64,000 nt of DNA from Sheuella sp. (GCA_030650995.1 JAUSCY010000072.1:1-64000), one strand, 5' to 3'. Counted from the stretch's first letter, positions 27,970 through 37,776 are shown. Numbers and translations: made by a program. Notes: generated from the sequence alone by a model not told the origin.

Positions 27970-29937
27970 TCATGCAGTGACATAGACATGTTCAGCAGGT
28001 AACCCGGATTGCTTACGCGCATAGACCTGCGCGTAAGCAGCCTCGATATGGCGCGTGATTAATTCAGTATCAAACAATGGCGCAGTCAGACGATTAGCAT
28101 GAAGTCTGGCCCGAATATCGCTCAGTCTTTCGCAATCATTGGCCAGTGCAATCGCAAGCGCCTCAAAGTCCTGCTGCGACTGCGTGACGAGTTCATCCAG
28201 ACCGACCGCGTTGAGCAAACTAGCTGCGACACGGCTTGAAAACCCTTCATCCATACAAGTCAGGACGGGTAAGCCCGCCCACAACGCATCACTAGCAGTG
28301 GTATGCGCGTTATAGGGCAAACAATCCAAAAACAAATCTGCCGCGCGATGACGCGCCAAATGATCTGCCAGCGGAAGGTGTGCTGCAAAAACCAGTCTTG
28401 CCGGATCGATACCTCGACGTACAGATTCTTTCCGCAAGTTGGATTGAGCCAGTTCGTCTCCACCTATCAGCCACATTACGCTATGCGGAACGGCGTCCAG
28501 GATGCGCATCCAGCCGTCAAAGGTAGCCGGTAAAATTTTGAAGCGGTTATTAAAACAGCAAAAAACAAAACTTGATTCCGGCAATCCTAGTTCCTGGCGG
28601 GAAAATTGTTTTTCCGAAATCTCGCGCTTACGATCATTGGCCTGATAACTGTTCGGCAAATAAATGACTTTTTCTGTATAAAACTTCTGACTGTGTTGAG
28701 GTATAAGCGTCGAGTCCGCGACAATGTAATCCATGAAGGGTGCGCCCATGGTGCCTGGATATCCCAGATAGTTAATCTGCACGGGAGCAACACCTGAAGC
28801 AAACAAGCCCGGACGACATCCTTTGGTCAGACCACTCAGATCTACAGCGATATCGAGCTCACATTTTCTGGCGAGCGCGACAACTTGCGAATCAGAATCC
28901 AGACGTACGTCATGAAAGTGCTCGAATGCGAGTTCGAGTCTTTTGCGCATGGGATCCTGCGTATCGGGTCCACTAGAAAAAGCATGGAGTTCATAGCGGG
29001 TGCGATCGTGTGTTTCAAATACTCCCGCGATCAGATGTGCAACAGGATGACTCCAAAAGTCTGCTGAAAAATAACCAATCCGAATCCTGTCGTGTGATTT
29101 TTTTTTCGGAAAGGATTTGACCGCAGATAAGCCAGGATACTTATCTTGAATCCATATCCGAGCAGTTTGTTGCTGCAACGCAGCATCTGAAGTCAAGGCA
29201 AGTAAAGGAAATGGCGGACAAACTTTTTTGCCTTGTTTGATCTGTGTCCTGAGAGCATCCAGCTCCTGATCAAAGTCACTCCAGTCGCACACGTGCATTT
29301 TCAGGTTTAAACGCGTGCCAGGCAAATACGGAATAACGTTCTTGTAGCGAAGTGCTAAGTCGTAGCTATCAATCGCCTGAGCAAATTTTTTACACTCAGC
29401 CAGAACATGACCGCGATTATGATGCGCATCGGCATAGTCAGGTGCAATCGCTATGGCCTGATCGTAGCCCGCAATCGCCTCGTCCCACCGGCCCATCGCT
29501 TTAAAGGCGTTGGCACGGTTGTAATGCGCACCTGCATAGCGCGGTGACAGTGTGAGCGCCCGATCGTAGCTGGTCAGCGCAGCATCCCAGCGTCCTGCTG
29601 TTTGCAGCAGATCACCCCGGTTGTTATGTGCTTCGGGGTAGTTGGGATCAATGGCGATGGCTTTGTTGTATTGAACCAGTGCCTCGTCGAGGCGGTGCAA
29701 GTCCTGCAGCACATTGCCATAATTGTTGCGAACACGCGCCTCGTAAGGATCAATCGCAATCGCTCGTGCGAGCAACGTCGCAGCGCGCTCGAGTTTGCCT
29801 GACTGATACGCGAGCACCCCAAGCATATGTAAAGCATCAAAATGCTTGGGGTGTTTTTTTAAAACGCTTTCATACAGCGCTCTTGCTTCGTCGAAGCGTC
29901 CATGCTGATGGAGCGCTAAAGCTTCCTGAAACTTCAT
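27970..29937 (-). CDS. TPR-repeat O-GlcNAc transferase/SPINDLY-like glycosyltransferase
   Basis: 655 aa; tandem TPRs, then RIGYFSADFWSHPVAHL, DIAVDLSGLTKGCRPGLFASGVAPVQINYLGYPGTMG, FCCFNNRFKILP, LFLDCLPYNAHTTASDALWAGLPVLT. Confidence 0.94.
   Translation of the reverse strand: MKFQEALALHQHGRFDEARALYESVLKKHPKHFDALHMLGVLAYQSGKLERAATLLARAIAIDPYEARVRNNYGNVLQDLHRLDEALVQYNKAIAIDPNYPEAHNNRGDLLQTAGRWDAALTSYDRALTLSPRYAGAHYNRANAFKAMGRWDEAIAGYDQAIAIAPDYADAHHNRGHVLAECKKFAQAIDSYDLALRYKNVIPYLPGTRLNLKMHVCDWSDFDQELDALRTQIKQGKKVCPPFPLLALTSDAALQQQTARIWIQDKYPGLSAVKSFPKKKSHDRIRIGYFSADFWSHPVAHLIAGVFETHDRTRYELHAFSSGPDTQDPMRKRLELAFEHFHDVRLDSDSQVVALARKCELDIAVDLSGLTKGCRPGLFASGVAPVQINYLGYPGTMGAPFMDYIVADSTLIPQHSQKFYTEKVIYLPNSYQANDRKREISEKQFSRQELGLPESSFVFCCFNNRFKILPATFDGWMRILDAVPHSVMWLIGGDELAQSNLRKESVRRGIDPARLVFAAHLPLADHLARHRAADLFLDCLPYNAHTTASDALWAGLPVLTCMDEGFSSRVAASLLNAVGLDELVTQSQQDFEALAIALANDCERLSDIRARLHANRLTAPLFDTELITRHIEAAYAQVYARKQSGLPAEHVYVTA
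29815..29860 (+). terminator. intrinsic-terminator-like hairpin on + strand, antisense within the TPR glycosyltransferase CDS
   Basis: CACCCCAAGCAT (29815-29826), 15-nt loop, ATGCTTGGGGTG (29842-29853), then TTTTTTT. Confidence 0.5.
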
Positions 29938-29946
29938 TGCCAGAAA

Positions 29947-30093
29947 TTAACGATCTTTGGCTTTAAGTTTGGTGTAGACAGTATTCACAATCGTCGCGCG
30001 AATAGGTTCGATACCAGAAGCTGGTTTAACTGTCGAAGTGTCTTTTTTAGGCTTTTTTGCCTCTTTACTGGACTTCTGTTGACCTTTGGCCAT
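29947..30093 (-). CDS. small conserved-looking basic protein (48 aa)
   Basis: Below ORF-track cutoff: MAKGQQKSSKEAKKPKKDTSTVKPASGIEPIRATIVNTVYTKLKAKDR*; lies between the glycosyltransferase and arfB. Confidence 0.7.
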   Translation of the reverse strand: MAKGQQKSSKEAKKPKKDTSTVKPASGIEPIRATIVNTVYTKLKAKDR

Positions 30094-30151
30094 GATTTAC
30101 TCCCGTGATTCAACGATAATTGAGTGTACAGTCCAATCGCAAAAATTCACA

Positions 30152-30556
30152 ATGCACGCTCCTCTTGTCATTCCAGAATCAGAAATTGAGGTCACGGCTG
30201 TCCGTGCCCAAGGTGCGGGGGGCCAAAATGTCAATAAAGTATCGAGCGCTGTGCATCTGCGCTTCAACATTCCCCGTTCATCTTTACCTGCTGATGTAAA
30301 AGTACGTCTGCTCGCGCTGAAAGACAGCCGCATCACACGTGATGGCTCTATTGTTCTCAAAGCACAGACTCATCGCAGCCAGGAAATGAATCGCACGGAA
30401 GCCTTCGCCAGACTGCATGAGCTTGTCAACAGCGTAGCGCGTCCCCCGAAGGTCAGATACGCAACTAAACCCACCTTTGGTTCCAAACAACGGCGCCTTG
30501 AAAGCAAGAGCAAACTCTCAGCAACCAAGGCGCTCAGAAGCCGGGCAATCGATTAA
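30152..30556 (+). CDS. arfB: alternative ribosome-rescue peptidyl-tRNA hydrolase ArfB (YaeJ)
   Basis: VRAQGAGGQNVNKVSSAVHLRF (GGQ motif) and basic C-terminus KPTFGSKQRRLESKSKLSATKALRSR. ATG at 30152 preferred over 30086. Confidence 0.93.
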   Translation: MHAPLVIPESEIEVTAVRAQGAGGQNVNKVSSAVHLRFNIPRSSLPADVKVRLLALKDSRITRDGSIVLKAQTHRSQEMNRTEAFARLHELVNSVARPPKVRYATKPTFGSKQRRLESKSKLSATKALRSRAID

Positions 30557-30610
30557 AAGCTTCGCTAGCCGATCAGCGTGCGTTTGATCGGTCGGGCAAG
30601 CGCAGCTCTA

Positions 30611-32257
30611 TCACTTAATCTGCGGACATTGCCATTTACCCGACGTAATGTCTAGCTTGCAGTTGTAGAGATTACCCTGGGAGCGAAAGATCGGCAGTGT
30701 AGGTGTCGGCGCAAAAAGTTTTTCCTCTGCAGCTGCGTTGACGATCACCGCCGCATCATCAGGCAGTAAGTGGCGCTGCGCAACCAGCAGATCGCTTGCC
30801 TGCCTGACGCGCATGACGTACTCGTTCAAACCCCCTGGATAACGTTCCTGCAGACTCAGTCGCGTATCCGTTGTCGTCGCACGCTCTCTGGCGGTCGTAG
30901 CAAAAGGTTTGTAGGATCCGGCCAACCGGCACACTGATTTCGATACCGGCGCATTCGGTCTGCCATGTGTACCAAGTGGTACTGAAACATCAGGCAGACG
31001 CACACCGCCCACAGGATTATCGTCCGCATCTGTCACGGGCACCATTACAACGGCATTGGGCAAATAGCGTGGAGCAGAAAAAACACTTTCGTTGTCACGA
31101 GGCTTACGTAAAGTCATCAGCGTGGTTGGAGCAGGCGCAACGCTGCTTGCGACCCACTGGTTCAAGGCAACAAGCTGCGCACGCAATGGTGCGGACCAAT
31201 CCAGCTGACCATGTGCAAATTCACAATCCTTATCTTGCTCACGCACATTCAGATGCGCCGCACCGGCGAGGTCATACATTCGCATATTGGGCAATATTGC
31301 CCGTTCTTTGCTTCCCTCTGCACCGGTGCGTGTCAGCGAAGCACGGCCCCCCATATAGTCAATGTTGTAATGCGTGACAAACAGTTTTGGCACAGGTTCT
31401 TTACGGGCACTGAGTTTCACAAACAGTTCGTCATAGGAAAAAGGTTCCTCATGCACGCCGCGGTGTTCAGGAACCGCTGGTCCGGGTGTGCTGCTGGCAA
31501 CCGAAGCGGGGCCAGTCCCGGAAGCCATCAGCGGCAATTGTCCTGCGGCACCTCCAACCAGATGGAATCCATTGATGACTTGCTTGCCACCAACAACATT
31601 AAATCCATTGAGCAAAAAACTTTTCAGAAATCGGGATGTCTGGGAATACCCCACAGCATATGTTCTGCGTACCGCGCCGGCCAGAGGGTTTTGCTTGGAT
31701 GTGTCATCCGTCAGATAGCGCGCCATGTCACGCACAGCTGCGAAACCCACGGCCTCGACAAATCGTGTACTTCCTTTTTCATCAACAAAAGTGGGAAGTT
31801 CAATGCCTTGTCCAAGCTCCCATTGCACAGCGGCGACCATAAAACCCTGTTCCTCGAGAAATCCGATACCCGCATCCAGGGAACCAATCATCAGCGGACG
31901 CGCGCGCGGACTGTTGTAAAAAGCATGGCTGATAGGCAATCCGCGGTTGGGCACATCGATCAGCAGTCCGCCATGACTACGCTTAGGGTCCTCAGGTGTA
32001 ATCAAGACAAAACGCGTTTTGTATTGCACACGGCCGTTTTTCAGGCGGGCTGCTTTTTCAAGATCGGGGATTTTTTCAGTCGGATCCAGCTCCCCCACCG
32101 CCTCCCCCTCAAGACGCACGTATGGGATGGATTTATAAGAGCCAATCGGCGTTGTACTGGATACTGTCAGTGCAGTGATTTCAGAGTGAGCGACCGGTGC
32201 AGTACATGCAAGCACCGCAGTCAGGCAGACCGTCGATAAGTGTTTTTTTGATTGCAT
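30611..32257 (-). CDS. secreted alpha/beta hydrolase domain-containing protein
   Basis: 548 aa with signal peptide (LACTAPVAHSE); GYSQTSRFLKSFLLNGFNV, FSAPRYLPNAVVMVPVTDADDNPVGGVRLPDVSVPLGTH. Confidence 0.8.
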   Translation of the reverse strand: MQSKKHLSTVCLTAVLACTAPVAHSEITALTVSSTTPIGSYKSIPYVRLEGEAVGELDPTEKIPDLEKAARLKNGRVQYKTRFVLITPEDPKRSHGGLLIDVPNRGLPISHAFYNSPRARPLMIGSLDAGIGFLEEQGFMVAAVQWELGQGIELPTFVDEKGSTRFVEAVGFAAVRDMARYLTDDTSKQNPLAGAVRRTYAVGYSQTSRFLKSFLLNGFNVVGGKQVINGFHLVGGAAGQLPLMASGTGPASVASSTPGPAVPEHRGVHEEPFSYDELFVKLSARKEPVPKLFVTHYNIDYMGGRASLTRTGAEGSKERAILPNMRMYDLAGAAHLNVREQDKDCEFAHGQLDWSAPLRAQLVALNQWVASSVAPAPTTLMTLRKPRDNESVFSAPRYLPNAVVMVPVTDADDNPVGGVRLPDVSVPLGTHGRPNAPVSKSVCRLAGSYKPFATTARERATTTDTRLSLQERYPGGLNEYVMRVRQASDLLVAQRHLLPDDAAVIVNAAAEEKLFAPTPTLPIFRSQGNLYNCKLDITSGKWQCPQIK

Positions 32258-32336
32258 TAAGTTAAGTGACCCTAACAGCCCTGCACATGTGCGATGAGCT
32301 TTATTATTAATCGAAGCTTTTTAATCAGCAATCAAC

Positions 32337-32675
32337 TCAGTTTGAAACGCAGCTTTTGCCAGAAGAGTAGTAACCACTCGGGCAACTCCCTCCACCATTG
32401 AAAAATGCATGGCAACTGTTAGACGAAGACGCTACGCAAGAGTTTCCTGAACTGTAGTACCCGCTTGGACAACTGCCGCCCCCGGGATTTGCAAAAGCAT
32501 ACAGCGAAGAGGAGCCTGAAGGCACGCACGAGTTTCCTGAAGAATAAAAACCACTCGGACAGCTTCCACCAGCAGGGTTGGCATAGCCCGAGGCATGCGG
32601 CAACGGGTTACGACAGGCAGCGCTGGCACTCACAACCAACGCAAAAAACATCAATAACGCAGTAACTATTCTCAT
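32337..32675 (-). CDS. small secreted Cys/Ser/Gly repeat protein
   Basis: 112 aa; signal peptide MRIVTALLMFFALVVSASAA; three GGSCPSGxYSSGxSCV repeats. Confidence 0.75.
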   Translation of the reverse strand: MRIVTALLMFFALVVSASAACRNPLPHASGYANPAGGSCPSGFYSSGNSCVPSGSSSLYAFANPGGGSCPSGYYSSGNSCVASSSNSCHAFFNGGGSCPSGYYSSGKSCVSN

Positions 32676-32753
32676 TATTTCCTCACAAATTAATTTTTTT
32701 TACTGATTGCTGCACTACATTACTGCAAACAACTCATTAACTCCAGACACACG

Positions 32754-33398
32754 ATGCCAATGCCAACTGAAACGCTTCATATTCCTCTGTTTCCTCTTGG
32801 TGCGACGTTATATCCCGAAGGTGTGATTGCCTTGAAAATTTTCGAGGTACGCTATCTTGATATGACCAAAACCTGCTTACGACAGGCCTCGCCATTTGGA
32901 GTAGTGACGCTCGACCATGGCTCTGAAGTGAGAGTCGCCGGGCAAGATATAGATTTCCATGCGACAGGCACACTTGCCACCATCATTCATTTTGATGCAG
33001 TGCAACCAAACCTGTTCATGATCCGCGCGCAAGGTGGCAGGCGCTTTCGAATCCTTCAGCGAGAATTAGCCAGCAATGGCTTATGGTGGGCACAGGTCGA
33101 ACCGATAGGTCCGGATGAGGAGATAGAAATACCGTCCGAGCTGCAACCGACAGCGAAAGCGCTGAGAAAAATCATCGAAAATATCAATCAGCAAGAAATC
33201 CCAGAGGATCAGCAGCCCTTTTTAAAACCTTATCGCCTCAATGATTGTGCCTGGGTTGCCAACCGGTGTGCTGAGCTTCTTGACCTGCCGGCTGCCCAGA
33301 AGCAGCACTTGCTAACCATGGAAAACCCACGTTTACGACTGGATATGATTCAGGATATTCTGGAAGATATGGGTTTATTCAAAAACGAATCAGATTAA
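32754..33398 (+). CDS. LON peptidase substrate-binding (N-terminal) domain protein
   Basis: 214 aa; LHIPLFPLGATLYPEGVIALKIFEVRYLDM, DLPAAQKQHLLTMENPRLRLDMIQDIL. Confidence 0.9.
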   Translation: MPMPTETLHIPLFPLGATLYPEGVIALKIFEVRYLDMTKTCLRQASPFGVVTLDHGSEVRVAGQDIDFHATGTLATIIHFDAVQPNLFMIRAQGGRRFRILQRELASNGLWWAQVEPIGPDEEIEIPSELQPTAKALRKIIENINQQEIPEDQQPFLKPYRLNDCAWVANRCAELLDLPAAQKQHLLTMENPRLRLDMIQDILEDMGLFKNESD

Positions 33399-33418
33399 AA
33401 ATACGAGACATTATCTTC

Positions 33419-34405
33419 ATGAAGAAATATATAACTGCCGCAACTCGACTTCTTGTACTGGCATGCCTGGGACTCACCAGCATTTGCTCTACAGCGCAAA
33501 CTGCCGCAACCTTCCCCAGCAAACCCATCAAAATCGTCGTGCCATTTGCTGCGGGAGGATCGACCGATGCGCTGGCACGCCTGCTCGCCCAGAAACTAAC
33601 GAGCGCCTGGGGGCAAACAGTGATTGTCGAAAACAAACCAGGGGCTGGCGCAACACTGGGTGCCGACTACGTTGCTAAAGCCCCAGCTGATGGCTATACG
33701 CTGTTGATGGGGGCTGCGCACCACACGATCGCCCAAAATGTTTACAAAACCTTGCCCTACCATTTTGGTCGTGACCTCGCACCAGTCAGTATCATGGCAC
33801 TCATCCCGAACGTCGTAGTAGTCAATGACAAAGTCCCGGCAAAAACTATCCAGGAACTCATTGCCCTGGCGAAAAAAGAGCCTGGCAAACTCAACTATGG
33901 TTCGGCCGGCGCAGGTACCGCGCATCACCTGATAGGTGCCATGTTTAATCTGCAGGCGGGTGTTGACATCGTGCATATCCCTTACAAAGGTAGCTCACCC
34001 GCGGTCGCCGACCTGGTCAGCGGTCAAGTGCAACTGATGTTTGATACGGTGTCTTCCGCACTGCCTCAAATCAAGGCAGGTAAAACCCGTGCGCTCGCGG
34101 TTACAACTAAAACACGCTCATCTGCCTTACCGGACGTACCAACATTAAATGAAACCGTTTTGCCTGGTTTCGATGTCGGAACCTGGTTTGGAATTCTCGC
34201 TCCTGCTGCGACACCAGCGGATGTTGTCGCCAAACTCAGCAATGAAATCATCAGGATCGTGCAGGCACCCGACATGCAAAAACAGTTGCTTGATATGGGT
34301 TCCGAACCAATCGGCAGCACCGCTGAGCAAATGAAAGTACAGATCAATAAAGAACTGGATGCCTTTGGAACCCTGACCAAACAAATCAAGCTGACGGTGG
34401 ATTAA
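33419..34405 (+). CDS. Bug/TctC family substrate-binding protein
   Basis: FPSKPIKIVVPFAAGGSTDALAR, VIVENKPGAGATLGADYVAKAPADGYTLLMG, IPYKGSSPAVADLVSG. Confidence 0.94.
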   Translation: MKKYITAATRLLVLACLGLTSICSTAQTAATFPSKPIKIVVPFAAGGSTDALARLLAQKLTSAWGQTVIVENKPGAGATLGADYVAKAPADGYTLLMGAAHHTIAQNVYKTLPYHFGRDLAPVSIMALIPNVVVVNDKVPAKTIQELIALAKKEPGKLNYGSAGAGTAHHLIGAMFNLQAGVDIVHIPYKGSSPAVADLVSGQVQLMFDTVSSALPQIKAGKTRALAVTTKTRSSALPDVPTLNETVLPGFDVGTWFGILAPAATPADVVAKLSNEIIRIVQAPDMQKQLLDMGSEPIGSTAEQMKVQINKELDAFGTLTKQIKLTVD

Positions 34406-34493
34406 GGCGATCTTAAAGAACACGCAGGCCCGCCGTCATGTAAGCTTTTGAAAATTCAAAAAAACAATTCCAACCTATATCTGAGCCACGCAT

Positions 34494-35513
34494 ATGTCTT
34501 CCAATTCTCCTGTCTATCAAACGCTAGGCAATAGCGGTCTTCGTGTTCCACGACTGTGGCTTGGTGCCATGATGTTTGGTGATCAAACCGAGGAAAGTGT
34601 TGCACGTGAAATGATTGCCGTCACGCGCGATGCAGGACTCAACGCAATCGACACCGCCGACAACTATGCTGGCGGCGCGTCTGAAAAAATGGTGGGTAAG
34701 CTGATTGCCCAGGATCGCTCAAGATGGGTGGTTGCCACCAAAGTTGCCAACCCGATGGGTACAGAACCCAATGATCGCGGCCTGTCCAGACGCTGGGTCA
34801 TGCAGGAAGTCGATAACAGCCTGAACCGTCTGGGAATTGATTGCATTGATATTTATTACATGCATCGTGACGATGAAACCGTGCCGATCGAAGAGGTTCT
34901 GTCAACATTTGCGCGTCTGATCGAAATGGGCAAAATCCGTTATTACGGCATTTCAAACTTCCGTGGCTGGCGTGTCGCCAGAATGGTTGAAACCGCACGG
35001 TGCATGGGAGTACCTCAGCCCATCGTCTGTCAGCCCCCCTACAGTGCTGTCACGCGATTAATCGAGACCGAGCTCATTCCAAGCTGCAATCATTACGGCG
35101 TAGGTGTGGTGGCCTATAGCCCGCTGGCGCGCGGCGTGCTGACGGGGAAATATCAACCAGATGCCGCACCCGATGCAAATAGTCGTGCCGGCCGGGGTGA
35201 CCGCCGGATGCACCAGACAGAATTCCGTCCAGAGTCCTTTAATGTTGCCAATGCCCTGAAGGCGCACGCACAAAGCCGGGGACTGTCCCCGACTCAGTTT
35301 GCTATTGCCTGGGCCCTGAACAACCAGTGTATGAGCGGTGTGATTGGCGGCCCCCGTACCCTGGATCAGTGGAAAGATTACGTGGCGGCGCTCTCTGTAG
35401 AAATCACTGCCGAGGACGAGGCTCTTGTCGATCAGCTCGTGCCACCCGGATATGCCTCTACCCACGGTTTCGTCGATCCGCAATATCCGATTCAGGGACG
35501 TCGATCGCTTTGA
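34494..35513 (+). CDS. aldo/keto reductase
   Basis: 339 aa; GLNAIDTADNYAGGASEKMVGKLI, RLGIDCIDIYYMHRDDETVPIEEVL, GISNFRGW. Confidence 0.95.
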   Translation: MSSNSPVYQTLGNSGLRVPRLWLGAMMFGDQTEESVAREMIAVTRDAGLNAIDTADNYAGGASEKMVGKLIAQDRSRWVVATKVANPMGTEPNDRGLSRRWVMQEVDNSLNRLGIDCIDIYYMHRDDETVPIEEVLSTFARLIEMGKIRYYGISNFRGWRVARMVETARCMGVPQPIVCQPPYSAVTRLIETELIPSCNHYGVGVVAYSPLARGVLTGKYQPDAAPDANSRAGRGDRRMHQTEFRPESFNVANALKAHAQSRGLSPTQFAIAWALNNQCMSGVIGGPRTLDQWKDYVAALSVEITAEDEALVDQLVPPGYASTHGFVDPQYPIQGRRSL

Positions 35514-35561
35514 ACAAGTAGGCGATAATAGGGGCATTAGGAACAACTTTCTGAACGCAAC

Positions 35562-37736
35562 ATGAACAAGCGTGACATGAATATCCAGCGCATTACTTTT
35601 TTGCGTGGCCCCAATATCTGGACGTATTACTCAGCCCTCGAAGCACTCATCGATATCGGTGAGCTTGAGGACTGCCCATCCGATACTGTTCCAGGCATGT
35701 ACGAGCGCCTGACAACCTGGCTGCCCAGCCTGATTGAGCATCGCTGCAGCCCCGGTGTACGGGGTGGATTTCTGCAACGCTTAAAAACCGGTACCTGGCC
35801 TTGCCATGTACTGGAACACGTCACACTCGCGCTGCAAGATTTAGCGGGGGTTCCCGGTCATGGCTTCGGTCGTGCCCGCGAAACCGAAAAACGCGGAGTC
35901 TATAAAGTCGTCGTCAGTAGCTGGCAGCCTGAAGTCACCCGCGCGGCCTTGTATGCTGGCCGTGACCTGGTGATGGCATCGATCGAAGACACACCCTACG
36001 ATCTAGACGAAGTCCTGGAAAATCTGCGCGATCTGACTCAAAGCCTTTGTTTCGGACCCAGCACAGCCTCAATCGTGATGGCTGCTGAAGACCGTGAAAT
36101 CTCTGCCATTCGCCTGAGCGAAGGCAATCTGGTGCAATTCGGCTATGGCGCAAAACAGCGCCGTATCTGGACAGCAGAAACAGACCAGACCAGTGCGATT
36201 GCCGAAACCATATCGCGCGATAAAGACTTGACCAAGTCCTTACTCGATGCCGTGGGCGTACCCATCCCCAAAGGTCGCGCAGTCAGTAATGCCGAGGATG
36301 CCTGGGAAGCCGCCCAGGATCTGGGGCTGCCGGTTGTAGTCAAACCCGTTGACGGCAACCATGGACGCGGCGTATTCATCAATCTCGAAACGCGAGAGGA
36401 AGTTCAAGCCGCCTACGCTGTCGCGGTTGACGAAGGCTCGGGCGTTCTGGTTGAACGATTCATCCTCGGTAACGAGCATCGTTTACTGGTCGTTGGCGGC
36501 AAGCTTGCCGCCGCTGCAAAAGGCCAGACTGCCAGCGTGACAGGTGACGGTAAACACACCGTTTCAGAACTCATTGAAATCCAGATTAACTCCGATCCCC
36601 GTCGTGGCCGAGGTGAAGAGCAACCCCTGAACCCAGTGCGGATTGACTCCGCCGCACGCCTGGAACTTAAACGTCAGGGATTTGAATCCGACAGCATCGT
36701 TCCAGCGGGCGTTGAGGCACTCATCCAGCGCAACGGTAATGTCGCTTTTGACTGCACTGACGAAGTTCACCCTGATGTGGCCTATATTGCAGGTCTTGCA
36801 GCCAGAGCTGTCGGTCTGGATGTCGCAGGCATTGATCTGGTCGCTCAGGACATCTCCCGCCCCCTGCACGAGCAAGGCGGCGCCATAGTCGAGGTCAACG
36901 CCGGCCCTGGTTTGCTCATGCACATCAAACCAGCGGAAGGTCAGTCCCGGCCTGTTGGCAAAGCAATTATTGATCACATTTTTCCTGATAACGAAAAGGG
37001 ACTAATACCTCTTGTCGGTATTTCAGGCACCTATGGTAACGAAATCGTCGCACGCTTAGTGTTTCACCTCATGAGTTTGCAGGGGTGGCGAACGGGCATC
37101 GCCAGCCAGGATGGTTTATCTGTCGGCAAACGTCATCTGAAAAGCGGCAATTGTGCGACCTGGAGCGATGCCAGGCGCTTGCTGCTGAACACAGAGGTTG
37201 AGGCTGCAGTCATCGAAAACGATGGTCTGGAAATTTTACTGAACGGGTTGGCTTACGATCGTTGCGAAGTGGGCATTGTCACAAACATCGTCTTCACTGA
37301 TGCGATGAAACGTGAGGATGTCGCACACCATGACTTTGAGAATGCCGAGCAGCTGATCAAAATCTACCGTACCCAAGTTGATGTCGTACTCCCGACAGGT
37401 ACCGGCGTGCTGAACGCAGATGATGAAAACGTTGTTGCCATTGCAGAGTTTTGCGATGGTGGCGTGATTTTTTTCAGTCCTAACCCAGAGCAGCCGGTTA
37501 TCGTCTCGCACCTTGCACAAGGTCATCGTGCTGTCTTTGTTGAGCACGGCAAAATAGTTTTTGCTGAAGGTGCTGGACGTATGGTGCTATGTGATGTGGC
37601 GGCAGTTTGCATCACGGACCAGGGGCGTAATGTTGAGCAAGTGCGCTACGTACTTGCGGCGGCAGCGGCTGCCTGGGCACTGAAGCTGCCGGAATCACTG
37701 ATTCAGGCAGGACTTGAAGGGTTTGCGCAGGCATAA
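35562..37736 (+). CDS. cyanophycin synthetase-like protein (CphA'/CphA2-type, degenerate Mur-ligase module)
   Basis: 724 aa; N-terminal FLRGPNIW, ATP-grasp region (VGVPIPKGR...LPVVVKPVDGNHGRGVFINL; VEVNAGPGLLMHIKP). Mur-ligase P-loop reads GISGTYGNEI. Confidence 0.88.
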   Translation: MNKRDMNIQRITFLRGPNIWTYYSALEALIDIGELEDCPSDTVPGMYERLTTWLPSLIEHRCSPGVRGGFLQRLKTGTWPCHVLEHVTLALQDLAGVPGHGFGRARETEKRGVYKVVVSSWQPEVTRAALYAGRDLVMASIEDTPYDLDEVLENLRDLTQSLCFGPSTASIVMAAEDREISAIRLSEGNLVQFGYGAKQRRIWTAETDQTSAIAETISRDKDLTKSLLDAVGVPIPKGRAVSNAEDAWEAAQDLGLPVVVKPVDGNHGRGVFINLETREEVQAAYAVAVDEGSGVLVERFILGNEHRLLVVGGKLAAAAKGQTASVTGDGKHTVSELIEIQINSDPRRGRGEEQPLNPVRIDSAARLELKRQGFESDSIVPAGVEALIQRNGNVAFDCTDEVHPDVAYIAGLAARAVGLDVAGIDLVAQDISRPLHEQGGAIVEVNAGPGLLMHIKPAEGQSRPVGKAIIDHIFPDNEKGLIPLVGISGTYGNEIVARLVFHLMSLQGWRTGIASQDGLSVGKRHLKSGNCATWSDARRLLLNTEVEAAVIENDGLEILLNGLAYDRCEVGIVTNIVFTDAMKREDVAHHDFENAEQLIKIYRTQVDVVLPTGTGVLNADDENVVAIAEFCDGGVIFFSPNPEQPVIVSHLAQGHRAVFVEHGKIVFAEGAGRMVLCDVAAVCITDQGRNVEQVRYVLAAAAAAWALKLPESLIQAGLEGFAQA

Positions 37737-37776
37737 CTTCGTAGCGATCAGTCACCCGCCTGACCATGCAATATAA

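Noticed and set aside
31211-32239. 342-aa plus-strand ORF
   Set aside because: Antisense to the secreted alpha/beta hydrolase-domain gene at 30611-32257; no protein family signature.
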